DNA of 64,000 nt from Cricetomys ansorgei (lineage: Eukaryota > Chordata > Mammalia > Rodentia > Nesomyidae). Below the pieces are notes generated by a model that was given only the letters and a program-made list of their open reading frames with translations, was not told where the DNA came from and made no database searches. Shown in pieces: positions 22,201 through 36,024 of the stretch. The position numbers and the translations under genes are program-made. The stretch spans positions 67,062,501-67,126,500 of the forward strand of contig JAMJFZ010000199.1 in the NCBI GenBank assembly GCA_026225945.1, written 5' to 3'. Position 1 is the first letter of the stretch, and every line of letters starts with the position of its first letter.

Positions 22201-22574
22201 TGCCCAGACTGTCACAGGCAATATATAAATCAACTCAATATGGATAGTTTTCCAAGATCACCAGAACCACTTCCAGGACATGGAGGAAGGAACATGAATT
22301 TCCTGGGAGAAATGAACTTTTGGTGAATTGCATCATCCTGTGCTTCCCCATGCTGTAGTCTGGAAGTTGTACACAGAGAACCCATTTCTCCTTCTCTGCA
22401 ATGTCACATCTCATCTCTTAGACCTTGTACACAATCAGATGAAGGAAAAAGATCAAGAGACCCAAAGAAGAAAAGGCTGACTTCCCAGTACATATGGACT
22501 TGGGGTGAGAAGCTCAGGATCCAGCACCTGCCTCTGCTGAGCAACATTGTGAACTTTGAGACAGGAGAGATCGT

Positions 22575-22725
22575 CTGAGAACTTTCTGTTCCAAGCCTCT
22601 CAACTGTAAAGGAAATTCTAGCTCCTATGCCATGAAATTATTGTAAAGATTAAGTAACTAGATTCATGAAAATGCTTAAAGAGATACTTGAGACAGATGG
22701 AGCATTAAAATAGTATTGATCCTGA
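22575..22725 (+). mobile_element. MIR SINE remnant
   Basis: 'caagcctctcaactgtaaag', 'gaaattattgtaaagattaa' and 'gaaaatgcttaaagagatac' follow the MIR 3' half (cctcagtttcctcatctgtaa, ttgtgaggattaaatgag, aaagcgcttagaacag). Confidence 0.65.
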
Positions 22726-22729
22726 ACTC

Positions 22730-23530
22730 TGATATTAAGAATCTTGCCAGTTACCTATGAGTTAGATGATCAACTCCAAGCACTTTGTTGTGAGAGCCCA
22801 TGTAATGCTGTCACAGCTTCTCACAGCCAGGAAGTGTACAACACTCCACCCCCTCTGTACCTACCTAAGCATTAACAACTAGAATACCATTTCCAAACTT
22901 AAAATCCTTGCTGGTCCTTTCATATCACCAGTAAATAAGTTTCTTTGTCACATTTTCTGTCTTCACCTGACACTTGACTACTATGTTCATGGGATTTTCC
23001 ACCCACAGCCTTTGTTAACTGTGTTATATCTAAATTAAAATAGTTGAGTGAGATCTCTAGCTCCCATGTCTGTTGAAAAGAGACAAAGGGAATTTTATAA
23101 CATGGTATCTGAAGACTAATTTTCCTAGGTACATTCCATAACATTTGAACAACCAAAATAATTCCAGGTTTTCTGTTTGTGGACTTTGCTTTGGTTGATT
23201 CTGTGGGGGGTTTTTAGGGAAGGGGTTGTTTTGCTGTTGTTGTACTATCTTTATACTCAATGTTCTGGCTCATAGTACATTTCTTCCTGTTGGGTAATCT
23301 TGGTAGAGTTAACAGAGATGGACAAATACACACTTAACATTATATTAAAACCTGAAGGGAAATAAGCAAAATGACACACATTCAGGAATCATGGCTTTGA
23401 GATTCCAGTTCTCACTAGCTTAGGGAAAAGGAGGAAACAGAAACAGAAAGAGGTTGATCCCCAAGCTCAGCCATGATGAGTTCTGACCTGGGTCCCAAGA
23501 CCTAAGGCTGTTGTGAATAAGAACAATGTG
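22730..23530. other. Unique noncoding sequence
   Basis: Nothing recognised. Confidence 0.4.
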
Positions 23531-23534
23531 TTTG

Positions 23535-23900
23535 GGGTGGTTAGTTTCCATTGTCAACTTGACACACCCTAGAATCAATTTGGCCTCTGGGCCTGTCTGT
23601 GGGAGATGCTCTTGATTTCTAAATGACATAGGGGGACCTGGCTCATTGTCAGCAGCTGTGCCACAACTTGGATTTTGCCATGGACTACGCAACAATAGAG
23701 TGGGCTAGCTGAGTGTTAAGCCAGCAGGCAAAATGTCTCCATTTGTTTTTCTCTGTGATGTCATTGACCAACTGTTGCAAGCTCCTGCCTCTTTGGCCTC
23801 CCTAAAACTTAGAATCGTGAGCAAAGCAAACCATTCCTTTCTCAAACTGTCTTGTTGTCAGGATATTTTATCATGGCAATGGAAGTGAAACTAGGACACC
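23535..23900 (+). mobile_element. MaLR-like LTR (tcaacttgacac-type), near complete
   Basis: It starts 'ggttagtttccattgtcaac' and 'ttgacacaccctagaatcaa', passes 'tgtctgtgggagatgctctt', and ends 'gttgtcaggatattttatca', 'tggcaatggaagtgaaacta' and 'ggacacc'. This is the best copy in the window for defining the family. Confidence 0.6.
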
Positions 23901-24034
23901 ATTCACCCACAACAATGGGTTTCCTCACAGAAATAGAAAGCCACAGATGGATAACAGACGAAACGAATACTATATAGCTTTCAAAGCCATCAACAACCAC
24001 CTTGTCTCCTGCTTATATTTGTGACAACATTTTA

Positions 24035-24190
24035 AAGTTTTATTTATTTTTCTTCTCTTGTATAATACATCTGACCCCTCTCCTCCCCTCTCTCTACTCT
24101 TCCCAACTTCCCCATCTCCCCTCTCCCCCAGATCTACCCAGTACCTCTCCCTAGATAAGAACAGTCCTCCCAGGATTACTTCTCAAACAG
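24035..24190. repeat. Rodent mid-repetitive fragment, C-rich
   Basis: 'cccctctcctcccctctctc', 'ccccagatctacccagtacc' and 'acagtcctcccaggattact' resemble a dispersed rodent sequence with a 'cccagatccactcc' and 'caggcctcccagggat' pattern. Confidence 0.4.
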
Positions 24191-26254
24191 GGACAACATT
24201 TTTTTTTAATGAGGCCTGACTCAGTCTGGTTGTTCTGTCTCTGATGGGGAGGATTTTGTTTATATGTTTGCGATTGTTTGCTTGACTGCATCCTCCCTCC
24301 ATACCCTTAGGAAACAAAGCTCTAGTTCCACAAGGATGGTACAATGTCTCAAGAAATCCCTTTTTATACATATTTACCCCAAGTCTGTGTTCTGCTCTCT
24401 AAATCCTATGCATTTGCAGATTCTAATAGGAACAAGAGGACTATGAAAGCCTTAGGATATTTAAAACACACAGCTCAAGAGTGCACATTAACACATACTG
24501 CAAGTCTCTAGTCCAAGTAAGAGGCCATCCCATTTCTCCCAATACAAGGGGATGAGCTTGGAATTGACAAAAGTATTTTACATTATGTAAAGTTCTAGGC
24601 ACCTGATTAGCTATTACAGCAGATTGTCCTGTAGCAGCCATCATGGGAGCAGCTGCTTCCATCCCATAGTAACTACAGCTTCCATATCATCCTGAAATGT
24701 TTTGTAGATACAAGCTAGAGAACCATCCAGACCTTCCAGCCTGACCATTCCAATAAAGAGAGAAAAGATGAGAAGAAAATAGATTGTCAGAATTAGTCTA
24801 GAAAGTTGAGTATAAAGAATACACAGATGTTATGTGGAACACAGCTTGGGCTGAGGTGTCCGAGGATCTGTGGAAGGTGATGGAAGTGTGCTGATGGGAT
24901 CAGTGGTTACATCTACTAAAGCGCATCTAATGGCAGAATTAAAATTAAGGGTGAAGTGGATGGAGAAAGTTATATCTCAGCAAATATATAGAGGACAGGA
25001 CAATCTGGGCTCCAGCCAAAGAGACACTCTGGGTGAATGTGTTCTGTGTGTTCTGTGCTTGTGCATGTGTGTGCATGTGTGTGTATGTAATGTCTTGAGG
25101 GAGTGCCAAAGTGTGCATGATCTTTAAGGAGGAGCAGTGGAGCAGTATGAGTCTGTCAGGGCAGCTCCTAGAGAATTTGAATACAAATACAGCATGAGTG
25201 GACTCAGAAACCAGTAGGCCCCTTTTAGGGCAGGAAGCTATACTACTGTAGAACTTCAAACCACCAGGATAGCTGCTCAGAAGAGGAGCCTGGTCTAGAA
25301 CCTCCACACAGGGGAGGACTGTGGATGACTGAGACATTACCCTACCATGGAACAGAAGATTGACAGAGATTCCCTATAGGAAGGCACCAGTTTTTCAGAT
25401 TCAATATGTAGCATTGTGCACAAAGGAACATAGAGACTGTACGTGAGTTCCAAGCCAGCTGAGTAAGCGTTCCAGGAGCTGTCCTCATCTAGTCTTCACA
25501 ATGAGTGGTCCCATAGTCACCTATATTAGGCAACAGTATTTGGGAATGAATGATAACCTTTTATTTTAACTAATCATTTTCTTGAACCACAACTTCAAAT
25601 CCATCTGGATTGGACAAGATTGTATTTATCAGACCACCTGTAGCCATGATAACCCTTGGTTTGACAAGTTGACCACTTACTTGGTAAACATGATACTTTC
25701 TTAATCAGACATTTAGTAACTCACTTCACTCTTGGGCATGGGGGTAGTGGGGATGGGAGGTAGGGGGAGCGGAGAGTGGTATCTGGGAGAAAGCCAGTCT
25801 TACCACATCCATTACACAGGGGAAGCTAAAGCCAGGGAACTTGCCTGACAAAGCTACAAAATAATGGGTAAAACATGTGAGCTTGAACTCACCAGGAGGC
25901 ATGTGAAAGTCAACACCACAATGCCAGTGTCTTATAATCTGCATATTCATTACCCACCTTGAAATGGCAGAACACTCTGTTCTGGGTATAAAATTTCTAG
26001 CCTTCTTGTGTGAGACAGCATTTGCTGTAGACATCAGAATCAGGGATGCTGATACAGTATTTAACACAATTGTATCATGGTTAAACACACTTTATAAATA
26101 GTTACTGTGGGAGATTACTAAGTAAAGCTAATCCTTTTCTTAGGAGTTCTGGTATATTTTTTAAAATGCATCTACAATGGAATAGGTAACTCATTTAAAC
26201 TAAGGAATACAATTTTGAGAATCCCCACAAAGTATATCTTTTATAATTTCATTT
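24191..26254. other. Unique noncoding sequence
   Basis: About 2 kb with no recognised gene or repeat. A 120-codon open frame on the minus strand (25726-26088) has no recognisable domain and is probably chance. Confidence 0.4.
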
Positions 26255-26420
26255 CAAATATATTTATTTATTTATGTGGGGGAAGGTCGTACTCCAGTGT
26301 TCAGGTAGAGGTAGGAGGGACAACTTGCAGGAATAAGTTCTTTCCCTCTACCCTGTGGGTACTAGGGATTTGAACTCAAGTCATCAGGCTTGACAGCAAG
26401 CAATTTTATCCACAATGAGA
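26255..26420 (-). mobile_element. B3 SINE
   Basis: 'tactagggatttgaactcaa' then 'gtcatcaggcttgacagcaa' and 'gcaattttatccacaatgag' are the reversed internal promoter and head. The A-rich end is the 'tatttatttatttatg' at the left. Confidence 0.75.
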
Positions 26421-26569
26421 ATCGAGAATCACTTAGGTACAAAACAAGAAACAGTTAATTCCAAAGAAAATATTAGAAAAATAATTATGTATTTAGGAGA
26501 CTTATAATTAGTATGTTTTCTCACCACCCCACATCGATCTAAATAAATCCCTCAGCAACTACAGGTATG

Positions 26570-26835
26570 ATTTCAAACAGTAACTCTTAGAAAAACAAAG
26601 ACAATAGAAATTAAAAATTTCCAAATCTCGGGAGATAGGCTGGCTATTTTGAATTTTAAAAAGATGGAAAAAATCAAAAAATAAAAATGAACAGATTTGA
26701 ATAAATAAAAGTTAAAACATTTCACACTCAAAAAGTAACCTAAATTAAAGAGACAAACATGTTCTGGAACTTTCAATGAATAATTTCCCAAAAGAGGATC
26801 TGATTCATTATACAAAGATTTCAAGTATTAAATAA
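26570..26835 (+). mobile_element. Possible old LINE-1 ORF2 fragment
   Basis: 'agagacaaacatgttctgga' followed by 'tgaataatttcccaaaagag' resembles L1 ORF2 near 'gaatagacatttctccaaagaag'. The match is degraded and has stops in all frames. Confidence 0.35.
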
Positions 26836-26839
26836 AACA

Positions 26840-28210
26840 GGATCAAGTCCCCGGGGCAACAAAGCTCATAAATGTGGAAATATGTTCCGTTATCAAACAT
26901 GTTGAAATAATCTACTTTAATGTAATGAAATGATATTTTCTTGCATTAGTATTTAACTTAAAAATACATTTCCAGGTATACCTACTCCACAGATAAAGGC
27001 ATCTCTCTCTCCATTCTAATTCTACCTACCAGCAAAGGAAAAAGAATGTTTTCCCAGTTGTGTATATTAATTACAGCAGTGTTCATTGGCAAACATCACA
27101 TAGAAACAAATTATGATAGCTTGCTTCTGTAAGTCAGAAGTTAACAGAGAATATAGTTGTTCGAGTAATTTTTAACTCTCCTTATACAGTTGGACTTGAG
27201 GAAATGCAAGCACATCACAAAATACTCCAGAGGAAGAGTCAGTGGCAGCCCCGAGTAGAAGCCCCCTGAGAATTTGATCAGAGAGATCTGAGTATAGGTA
27301 AATGCCAGTGAATGGTTCAGTTTAGTGAGAAGTTGGAAACACAGAAGAGTGAAGAAGCATCAGGAGCAAAGTGTTAACCATCTAACAACAGCAAGAAGGC
27401 AGGGAATCACCATGGCTTCTTCAACCAATCTCCACATTCAGTGTGATTGGAGAGAGAAAGAAAAATGTAAAAGGAAAGGACTGTTTTCCGAGCCCAGATA
27501 CAGTGAGGGTACAGGATGCACCTCACTCTCCATGGGTGTGACCAACGTACAGATGACATCTATAGTAAGGGTGAATAGACGTCTGATACAAGCAAGAATA
27601 GGCAGTGGTTCCTAGACAGGACCAAGCTATAATTTTTTGTTGTTGTTTTTTTATTTTGTTTTTAATTTTTACAATGCCCCATATTTCTTTCTCGAGAGAA
27701 GCAAGATAATACAAGGTAGAAAGGATATAGTGCAGAAAGAAAGGGCCAATGGTATTTGTGGTAGATAAAGATAAGACAGTGTACTGAGGATAAGAAATGG
27801 GGTACTAAAAAGAAGGCACCAGACAGGAAAGAGATCCCCAGACCTGCAGATGTGCATTGTTAGGATACAAACTCATCACTTGATGAGTTTGAGGAAACCA
27901 TCTGAAGGTTGCAAAAATCACCCAGAAGGAACCAAAGTGCTGGAGCTAAATGATCACACTGGATGAAGAAGAAGGCCTGCTGCTGCGAGTAGGCAGACCA
28001 GAACACTTCACAAGCACAGAGTAGCTAATGGTAGCCTCAGAAGTGAACAGGAATTAGTCATGAAATAAATACAAAACAGGAAATCTTTACCAGAAGCACT
28101 CAGTGGAAAAAAAAAATCTTTTCTTTTTTCAAGTAAATGCACTTTAGAATAAATCAAAGAATACTAAAGTAATATAAAATTATTTTAATAATAAAATAAA
28201 ATATAATAAA
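26840..28210. other. Unique noncoding sequence
   Basis: It contains a T/TTG-rich stretch at 27636-27668 and an AT-rich patch at 28150-28215. No gene recognised. Confidence 0.4.
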
Positions 28211-28214
28211 ATAA

Positions 28215-28870
28215 GACAAAAACTATCACATTGAAGTTTGACAGGACAAACCACCAGAAGGAAAAGAGACCAAAAGAAGACATAAGAGTTCAGAGACCTA
28301 CTCGTTCCCACACTCAGGAATCACATAAGAACCCTAAATTGAAAGTCAGCACATAGGCAGAGGGCATAGTAAATGCCCTGTGTATGCTGCCTCAGCCTCT
28401 GTGAGTTCATATAAGCTTTGATCACGTTGATTTAGATGATCTTAATTCCTTGATGTCTTTCATCTTCTCTGGGTCTTACATTCTTTCTGCCTACTCTTCC
28501 TATGAGCACTGAGGGGAGGGATTTGACAGAGACATCTCATTTAGGGTTGAGTGTTCCAAGTTCTCTCACTCTTTGTGTAATGCCTGACTATGGGTCTTTG
28601 TATTTGTTTCCATCTGCTACAGAAGGAAGTTTCTCTGATGATAGCTGAGCAACTGAAGAGTGTAGCAGAATGTCATTAAGGGTCATTTTAATGCTCTTTT
28701 AGAACAGTAGTATTTGGTTTTACCCTAGGGCCCTGGGTTATCTAGTCTCTTGTTCTTGGTCACCCAAGAAGTGTTGAGTATGGGTTCCATCTCATGGAAT
28801 GGGCCTTAAATCAAATCAATATTTATTGGTTACTCCCACAGAGAGTAACCTATAATTGTAAGAATGAGGT
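28215..28870. repeat. Rodent mid-repetitive element, long copy
   Basis: It matches a long rodent consensus I remember: 'cctactcgttcccacactca', 'tgtgagttcatataagcttt', 'tgaggggagggatttgacag', 'atagctgagcaactgaagag', 'gtagtatttggttttaccct' and 'gggttccatctcatggaatg'. Over 600 bp can be followed. The class (LINE-associated or LTR-internal) is not assigned. Confidence 0.55.
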
Positions 28871-29484
28871 GACTAAGATTTGAGCAGATGTTAAAGTAAT
28901 AGATAGCACATTAAAATGACTATTGTGATGTTCAAAGGCTCATGTAGGGACATGTGAGACATAAATCTAATTTCTCAGGATGAAGCTATAATGGATGAGA
29001 TTAAGGATGGCTTCAAATCTGCAGAGAATGCATTTTTCAGTTTGAAGTCATAGCAGTGAGAACAATACAAATGAAATGCAGACAAAACAGTCTAATAATA
29101 GATCAATAGACAGAGAATCATTGAGTTCCAGTGTCTTCAAGTGAAATAAAGTTTACTTGGGTGAATGCTCCAAGGAAGAAAATGAAAGGGGACAGAAAAA
29201 TATTGGAGAACCAAGGATTGATAATTTGCCAGGAATCAGGAACTTTTAAAGTCAGCATGCTAAGAAAATGAAACAGAGGAAGAATAAAGAATGCTGCTGT
29301 CTAACACAATCACACACCAGTGCCATCAATTACAATTATAGGAGTAGCTAGGGAAAGAAATGCATTACACACATAAACACAGAGCTCTTGGGATGGCAGT
29401 CATTCATTCAGAAAAAAAAAACAGAGACAGAAATACAACAGAATAACATCTCCAAATGATGGGAGGATGGGGGAATGGGGGACT

Positions 29485-29485
<1 letters not shown>

Positions 29486-29521
<36 letters not shown>

Positions 29522-29549
29522 AGAGGGAGAGAGAGAGAGAGAGAGAGAC
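29486..29549. repeat. (GA)n microsatellite
   Basis: About 60 bp of GA with a TGG interruption. Confidence 0.97.
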
Positions 29550-29668
29550 CAAGTCATGGAGATACAGAGATAGAGGGGACAGAGAAAAAGAAATAGAGAG
29601 ATAGATCTCTACTTGAAATCTAAATGCCTAGTGAGAGTATTTTTAACAAAGTTGAAGGCATATCAGGA

Positions 29669-29769
<101 letters not shown>

Positions 29770-29960
29770 AAAGAAAAGACATTGACATTATAGCTCCAGA
29801 TAGAACTCATTCCTATTTAAGGAGATTTATAACAGAGAGAATTTGGTGCTTCACAAAGGAAGGCAAGGCATTAAAAATAGTAAATATTAGAAGAACACAT
29901 AAGATTTGTTCATAGTATTTAAATATCATTAACAGACAATGTTGCAGAAGTTTATTTTTA

Positions 29961-30935
29961 GCCATTGTTAAAATAGTTGTTTTGTGCATTGTTGGGTGAA
30001 GAGCTGATTAGGCCTTGGCATTTTGTATTATCTGCAGGTGTTGTCTTTATGTAAAAAATGTTTTATTTCTCATGATCTACACATGGTATCACTAGAGCAC
30101 CTGAGAAGCTTAGATATCAATAAAACACCCTGAAATGAGACTCTCTGGGTTCTACTGTCAAGGATGACAGTTGCCATGATGGTGGTTCCCTCTGCTGAGG
30201 TCTGGCAGGGTTTACATTTATGAGAATGTGTCCTCATCATCTTTGATGAATCACCACACAGCCTAACAGCTATAAGTATCACCTGCAAAGTGGGGCATAA
30301 CACCAGCTAATCCAACATGGAGACAATGAAGATCAAGAGAAACTCCAGACCTCACAGAGTCTGGAAGAGTACACTCAGGGCAGCTCCCAGAGAACAGAGG
30401 TTTAATATATGTGAAAAATAGTGAGTAGAAGTCTCCTGAAGGAGGAGGAGAGTGAGAAAGGAAATAAGGATCTATGAAGAGAGAAGGCTGTGAAAACTAA
30501 GTAACAAAGAGTAGGCTCCAAAGTGGGAGTCACAGTAAAAGGCTTCTAGAGAGAAAGACAACTATGTTCAGATAAAGGATACTAAAAAATGTTGAAAACT
30601 CCTTCCAGTAAAGTACAAGAACCTTGGTGGGGCTCATCAAAGCATTAGAAAGCAAGGTTTTAGTCACTTTTTCTGATCATGGAGCTGATGCTCCCTCCCA
30701 TAGCTGGCAAGAGCAAGAGCAAAACAATTCGTAAGAGAAAAACGGAAACCTGATACTGAAAGGATGTTTCCCTTTTAATTAAGTAATATATCACTGAAAT
30801 AAAATGCTAGAAGTTTAAATACTTATATCATAAAATCAAAAACAAGCCATAAAGTAACCAAGTACATATCGACAGTTAACAGTTCAGTTAGATAATCTGG
30901 AAAACAAAGTTGAATACAATTCCCTCAGAGTATGC
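29961..30935. other. Unassigned sequence between L1 pieces
   Basis: No gene recognised. It may hold decayed transposon sequence or the upstream part of the L1s, but nothing aligns well enough to call. Confidence 0.35.
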
Positions 30936-30939
30936 AGAC

Positions 30940-33240
30940 AACAGTAAAGACAATGGAAATAAACAGGGAATAAGTGAGGACTAGCCTGAAACTCATTGGC
31001 ACAGGAAAAGACTTTCTGAATAGAACACTGTTAGCAGAAGCACTAAGATCAATAATTAATAAATGAAACCCTCATGAAACAAAAAAGTTTCTGCATGGCA
31101 AAGGACATTGTTATCTAGACAAAGCAGCGACCTAATTAATGGGAAAATAATTTTACCAAACTATATATCTCATAGAGAACCAATATCCAAAAATATATAG
31201 AATTCAAAAAATTAGATATTAAGAAAAAACCCAATCAAAAATAAGGTACAGACCTGAACAGGGAATTCTCAAAAGAGGAAACTCAAATGACCAAGAAACA
31301 CTTTAAGAAAGTTCAACCTCCTTAGTTATAAAGGAAATGCAAATCAAAACCACTTTGAGATTTCATCTTTCAACTGTCAGATGGCTAAGATCAATAAAAC
31401 AAGTGACAGTTCATGCTGGTACAGAGGTGGATTAACCGGAACACTCATTCATTGCTGGTGAGAGTACACACTTGTACAGACACTATGGAAATCAGTGTCT
31501 CATTTCCTTGGTAATATGGGAATCTACTTACCTCAACATCCTGTTACACCACTCTTAGGCATATACTTGAAGGACATTTAATCCTACCACTAAGACACTT
31601 GCTCAACCATGTTCAATGTTGCTCTCTTCATAATGGCCAGAAATTGGAAACAACCTATATGTCCTTCAACAGAAAAATGGATAAAGAAAAACGTGGTATA
31701 TTTACACAATGGAATATTACTCAACCATTAAAAAAGTGAAATCATGAAATTCACAGGAACTAGAAAAGGTCATCCCGAGTGATGTTACCCAGACCCAGAA
31801 ATAGAAATATAGTATATTCTCTTACATGTGCTATTAGCTGTTAAATCAATGATAGCCAAGCTACAATCCATAGAACCACAGAAGTTAGATATAGAATAAG
31901 GGACTAGATAGTGACAGGTCTACATAGGAAAGGGAGATAGAATAAATAGTTATAGATGGATGGGGGTCTGGAACAGGAGGATCAAGTGGGGACTGGGAGG
32001 GAAGAGGAGCCAAGGGATAGAGTATGGGAAGAGACAGCTAAATTGAAGTGCTATTTGAGGAGTAATATAGAAACCTAATACAGAAGAAACTTCCTAAAAT
32101 ACATACATATGTGAAGGTGATCTAAATGAACTTGACAAATAAAGGGGAAGACAGAGTCCCAACAGGATGTCTCTTGGCACCAAATGAAGCTTTCAGTATG
32201 GGAGATTGGATTACATTTAATTGAGATGTTGGCCAAAGGGTTTCCATGGGAACCCCAAACAACCCAGGCTGTTGCTAAGACTATAGGTTGCTCTATACAA
32301 ACTGACAATGGGACCCTATTACTGAAGACAACACCTACACAAGTCATTGAATTTGGAGAAGTTGAACTGGTGACTACATGGAGCCTTCATCTCTATATGC
32401 TAGCATCTTTGGTACAGCATGCTACCTAAGAAACGAACATAAGCACCTACCCAGCCACAAACTATTTTATCTACAATGGTGTCTGTCCAGTATGCAAGAT
32501 ATATTTGTGTAGTGGTAGCAAAATCTTGTGGAAGTAATCAAGAAATATCTGATTTGATTTAAGGCCCACTGCACTAGATGGACCTATACTCAACACAGCT
32601 GGGTCACCAAGGAACTGAAATTAAATAGACTGTGTACCTAGGGTAAACTCAAATAATTGTTCTAAAAATCAAAAAGGTAGTAATAAAATGACTCCTAATG
32701 ACATTCTACTATATTCATAGATCACTGTCTTACTCATCAGAGAAGCTTCCTCCTGCAGCAGACCGGAAGAAATACAGGCAGAGACAATAGTCAGATAATA
32801 TATAGAGAATTAGAGACCTTGGAACATTCAGTCCGAAATGGGTTGTCTCCATCAAAACCCTCCTTTCAAGGCTCATGGAACCCTGTAGAAAAAGGAGGCA
32901 GAAAGTAGCCTTTTGAGTATAATTCTGGCTTTCAGTATGTGGATAAGTGGGTCTCTGTGTCTATATTTGTTTCTAGTGCCTTTCCTTGGGCTCTGTTTCT
33001 TCTGTTTGTTTGTTGTATGCTATTCTGATGCTTTAGAATTTGTTTTATCTTATATTTTATTTTATTACTATCTATTAAAAGCCTGTTAATTTTTTAATGA
33101 GAAACACCAATGTGGTAGATCTGGATGGGAGGAGAGGAGAGGAGGAATTGGGAGGGATAAAAGAAGGGGAAAACCTAATCAAGATATTTGATACTATTTG
33201 AGGAGAAAAGGCTATTTTTAATAAAAGGAAAAAAAGAAAT
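30940..33240 (+). mobile_element. Rodent LINE-1 (Lx-type), 3' end of ORF2 plus 3' UTR
   Basis: The 5'-truncated element starts in the ORF2 C-terminal region. 'actcattggcacaggaaaag', 'aaatgcaaatcaaaaccact', 'attgctggtgagagtacaca', 'tggaaacaacctatatgtcc' and 'tttacacaatggaatattac' are all hallmark L1 ORF2 3' sequence. The 3' UTR follows from about 31800. It contains G-rich purine stretches (about 31970-32010 and 33118-33175), as rodent L1s do, and ends 'aataaaaggaaaaaaagaaa'. Stops and frameshifts are frequent, so it is dead. Confidence 0.85.
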
Positions 33241-33276
33241 ATATATATTTATAAGCAAAATATGAGTGTGTGTTTC

Positions 33277-34380
33277 TTTTCAATAAAATGTAGAACACAT
33301 ATCAAGATAAATCATGTATATTCAAGGACATACAATAGTCCTCAATGAACTTAAGTGGTTACAATACAATAGAATATAGTATAAACAGAAATCAGTAACC
33401 AAAGTTCCCCATAATATCCTCAAACATTTGAGAACATACAATATATCTTGAAATAATTGATGGATCAAATTTAAAAATGTTAAAATAAAATGGAAAGTAT
33501 TTTCAATAAATTGAAATCTAAAGAATACACACTAAAGTGTTTGAGATACTGCTGAAGCACCACTTTGGGGTGGGGTTTCTGTGGTGCTGTACTGCACCGG
33601 ATGAAGGTGAAAGTAGAGCAAATCACTTTCTATCCAGAGAAATGCAAAGGGAAGGAAGAAAAACCCAAGAACAGCATTCAAGAGGAATATTGAAGTTAAG
33701 ACTGAGAGCAACAAATTAGCAAAACAGAACTGTTTTGAATCACTGAGAATGTTACTTCTTCAAAAATTCAAAAGAATCCAGAAACTTATAATAATCCAGA
33801 GAAGAAACAAACGCAGCCAGACTCCAGCGTCATAACTGTTCAAGGAAACACAACTACAGATTCAACAACTATTAAAAGAGCAACAATGAAGATGATGAGT
33901 AGAAAAATTATGCCAATAAATTCAACAAGTAAGTACATACATCTTTTAACCTTACGAAAGTTGAAAGATTACTCGAGAAAAAACAGTCCAATATATTTAA
34001 ATAAATTGATTTTATATTTTACAATTTTCCCAAAAAGGCCCCTATCATTCTACTTAACTTCATATCTCCTTAACAAGAAAGATATAAAATGAATAATATA
34101 CAAGCTCTTTCAAGAAATTTGACAAAAAAGGGCCTTTCTTGACTAATTTATAAGTTTCTCAGTACACTTATTCCAAACCAGTCAGACATTATAAGAAAAA
34201 TATACAAAGCCCACAGAGTGAACTACCTAATCAACAAAGATACAAATATTCTAACATCAAAGCCAACAAATCATGTCCATAATATTAAAAAAATAAAATG
34301 ATGAAATAGATTTAAAAGTGAAAATAAAATAAAAAGGTAATTCACATCCAGTGTGATAAAACATAGGACCAATGATGCAC
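33277..34380 (+). mobile_element. Older LINE-1, ORF2 middle region
   Basis: 'tagaacacatatcaagataa' plus 'atcatgtatattcaaggaca' correspond to the L1 ORF2 endonuclease-distal segment (acattctccaagatagatcac). Further on, 'tatgccaataaattcaacaa', 'cccaaaaaggcccctatcat' and 'ctttcaagaaatttgacaaa' follow the ORF2 order toward the reverse transcriptase. The frame is broken throughout. Confidence 0.65.
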
Positions 34381-34529
34381 TGATCAGAGGAATGCAGTGC
34401 TGTCATAGGCTTTACACACGCAGAGGAAACACGTGTGAGAACATTTAACAGTCCTCTTTAAAAGCAATCAAAATCTAAGCCATTCAAGGGAACTCCCTTC
34501 AGACAAAGACTTGAGATAAAAGCTGGAGC
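34381..34529. other. Unassigned sequence
   Basis: A short interval between the old L1 and a SINE; nothing recognised. Confidence 0.35.
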
Positions 34530-34735
34530 TGGGGCTGGAGACATGGCACAACAAATTAGAGTGTGTACTGCTCCTGTAGAGGTTCCCAGCATTCACATCT
34601 AGAAGCTCCCAACTACCTGTAATTCCAACTTGAGGGCATGGACATTCTTCTGAAGTCTAAGGGCACCTGTATATGCATGTATTCAAAGGCCCACATACAC
34701 ATAGTTTAAAAATAGCATGAGTCTTTAACAACAAA
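34530..34735 (+). mobile_element. B2/B3 SINE
   Basis: 'ggggctggagacatggcaca' head, then 'gtgtactgctcctgtagagg', 'ttcccagcattcacatctag' and 'ctgtaattccaacttgaggg', with an A-rich end near 34710. Confidence 0.8.
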
Positions 34736-34929
34736 ACGTGAAATGATACCTAAAGGGCTGAACACATGGAACTAAACAGGTGAAACAGCTCCTGGTCAAA
34801 TTGATCCTAGAGGAAGTTGCTTTATTATCATTACTTAATACATTTTCAACACAGTGATAGTCATGCTGGGAAATATGAATAGATTCCAGGTCTTGAAAAC
34901 TTGGTTTATTTGTATTTTTATGGACAAGA

Positions 34930-34966
34930 GAATTAATTGCCCTTAATTAATTCAATTAATTAATTT
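34930..34966. repeat. AATTAATT palindromic tract
   Basis: Repeated AATTAATT units with C interruptions; self-complementary. Confidence 0.85.
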
Positions 34967-34969
34967 CGT

Positions 34970-36020
34970 ATCAATTCTAATTAGTTAAAAGCAAAGCAAA
35001 CCCAAGAAATGCTTATGGGTTGCTAAAATAATTACTCAACAGAACCGAGTTTTGATACCAACAAAATACATTGGTACAAAAATGAACCAAGTGTAGTTCT
35101 TCAGTCTCAGAAAACTTATGACACACAGAGGCTAGCAGACACTGCACTGTCTTCTGTATGGGAAAGACACCAGTGTGGTAATGCCTTCTGTAGTGTTTAT
35201 TCCTTTCCAAAGACATTAATATCAAAGTGGGCATGTATAAATGCATCCATTTTGAATATACTATATATGAAACTTTTCGTTCACTCAGTACTTTGTGAAG
35301 AGCTATCCTCCATGCTCACACACGGATAGATGAGCTCACAGGGATGTTGAAAGGTTCCTTTGTCCATGGTTGAGAGGGATGTTTGTAGCCACCAGAGAGC
35401 ACCTGAGCTTTTCTCAGCATAATGGTGCATCAGTCCCTGGAGCAAAGATGGAACTGCCTCTTCTAACCATCTGGATACATCCAATTGGTTCTCCTCAGCA
35501 TAGTCACATCACATTAGCCCTGTCATTTAACATAGCTCTGTACTGCTGGGCACAAGGAATCTACTGCCAAGATCACCTGAGATGCAACAAAACAGATTTC
35601 AGGAATGACCTTGAAGTAAAATGTTTCCAGATCACTGTCATGCAACACTCCTCGGCGCCTTCTCAGAACCACAAACAGACAGGAGGAAATAAGAAATTCT
35701 AGTCTCTATGCTGGAAGACTCCCCAACAATTCTGTTATCAATCCTTAACTAACTTTTTAAATAATTCAGAGAATGCAGATCCAAAGCTGATTGAACATCG
35801 GTAATGTGTCCAGCAGACCTGTAGTAATAGCTCCATTGAGGAAATCCTTACTGTGTTGCAATTTTTACTTAGAGCCTTCCCTGCTCACTAGGAACTTCAG
35901 GCTTTATTTCTGTTACATCATCTTTTAGTATTACCTCTGGAATTAAGTCTTCTTTTCAAGACCTTAAATGTTTCCCTTATCTGTACTCCATATCCACAGT
36001 GTACTGAATCATACATACTT
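34970..36020. other. Unique noncoding sequence
   Basis: Open frames of 77-110 codons occur on both strands, with no recognised product. Confidence 0.4.
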
Positions 36021-36024
36021 TTAG

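Noticed and set aside
32184..32429. 81-codon open frame on the plus strand
   Set aside because: It lies inside the 3' UTR of the rodent L1 and is not a gene.
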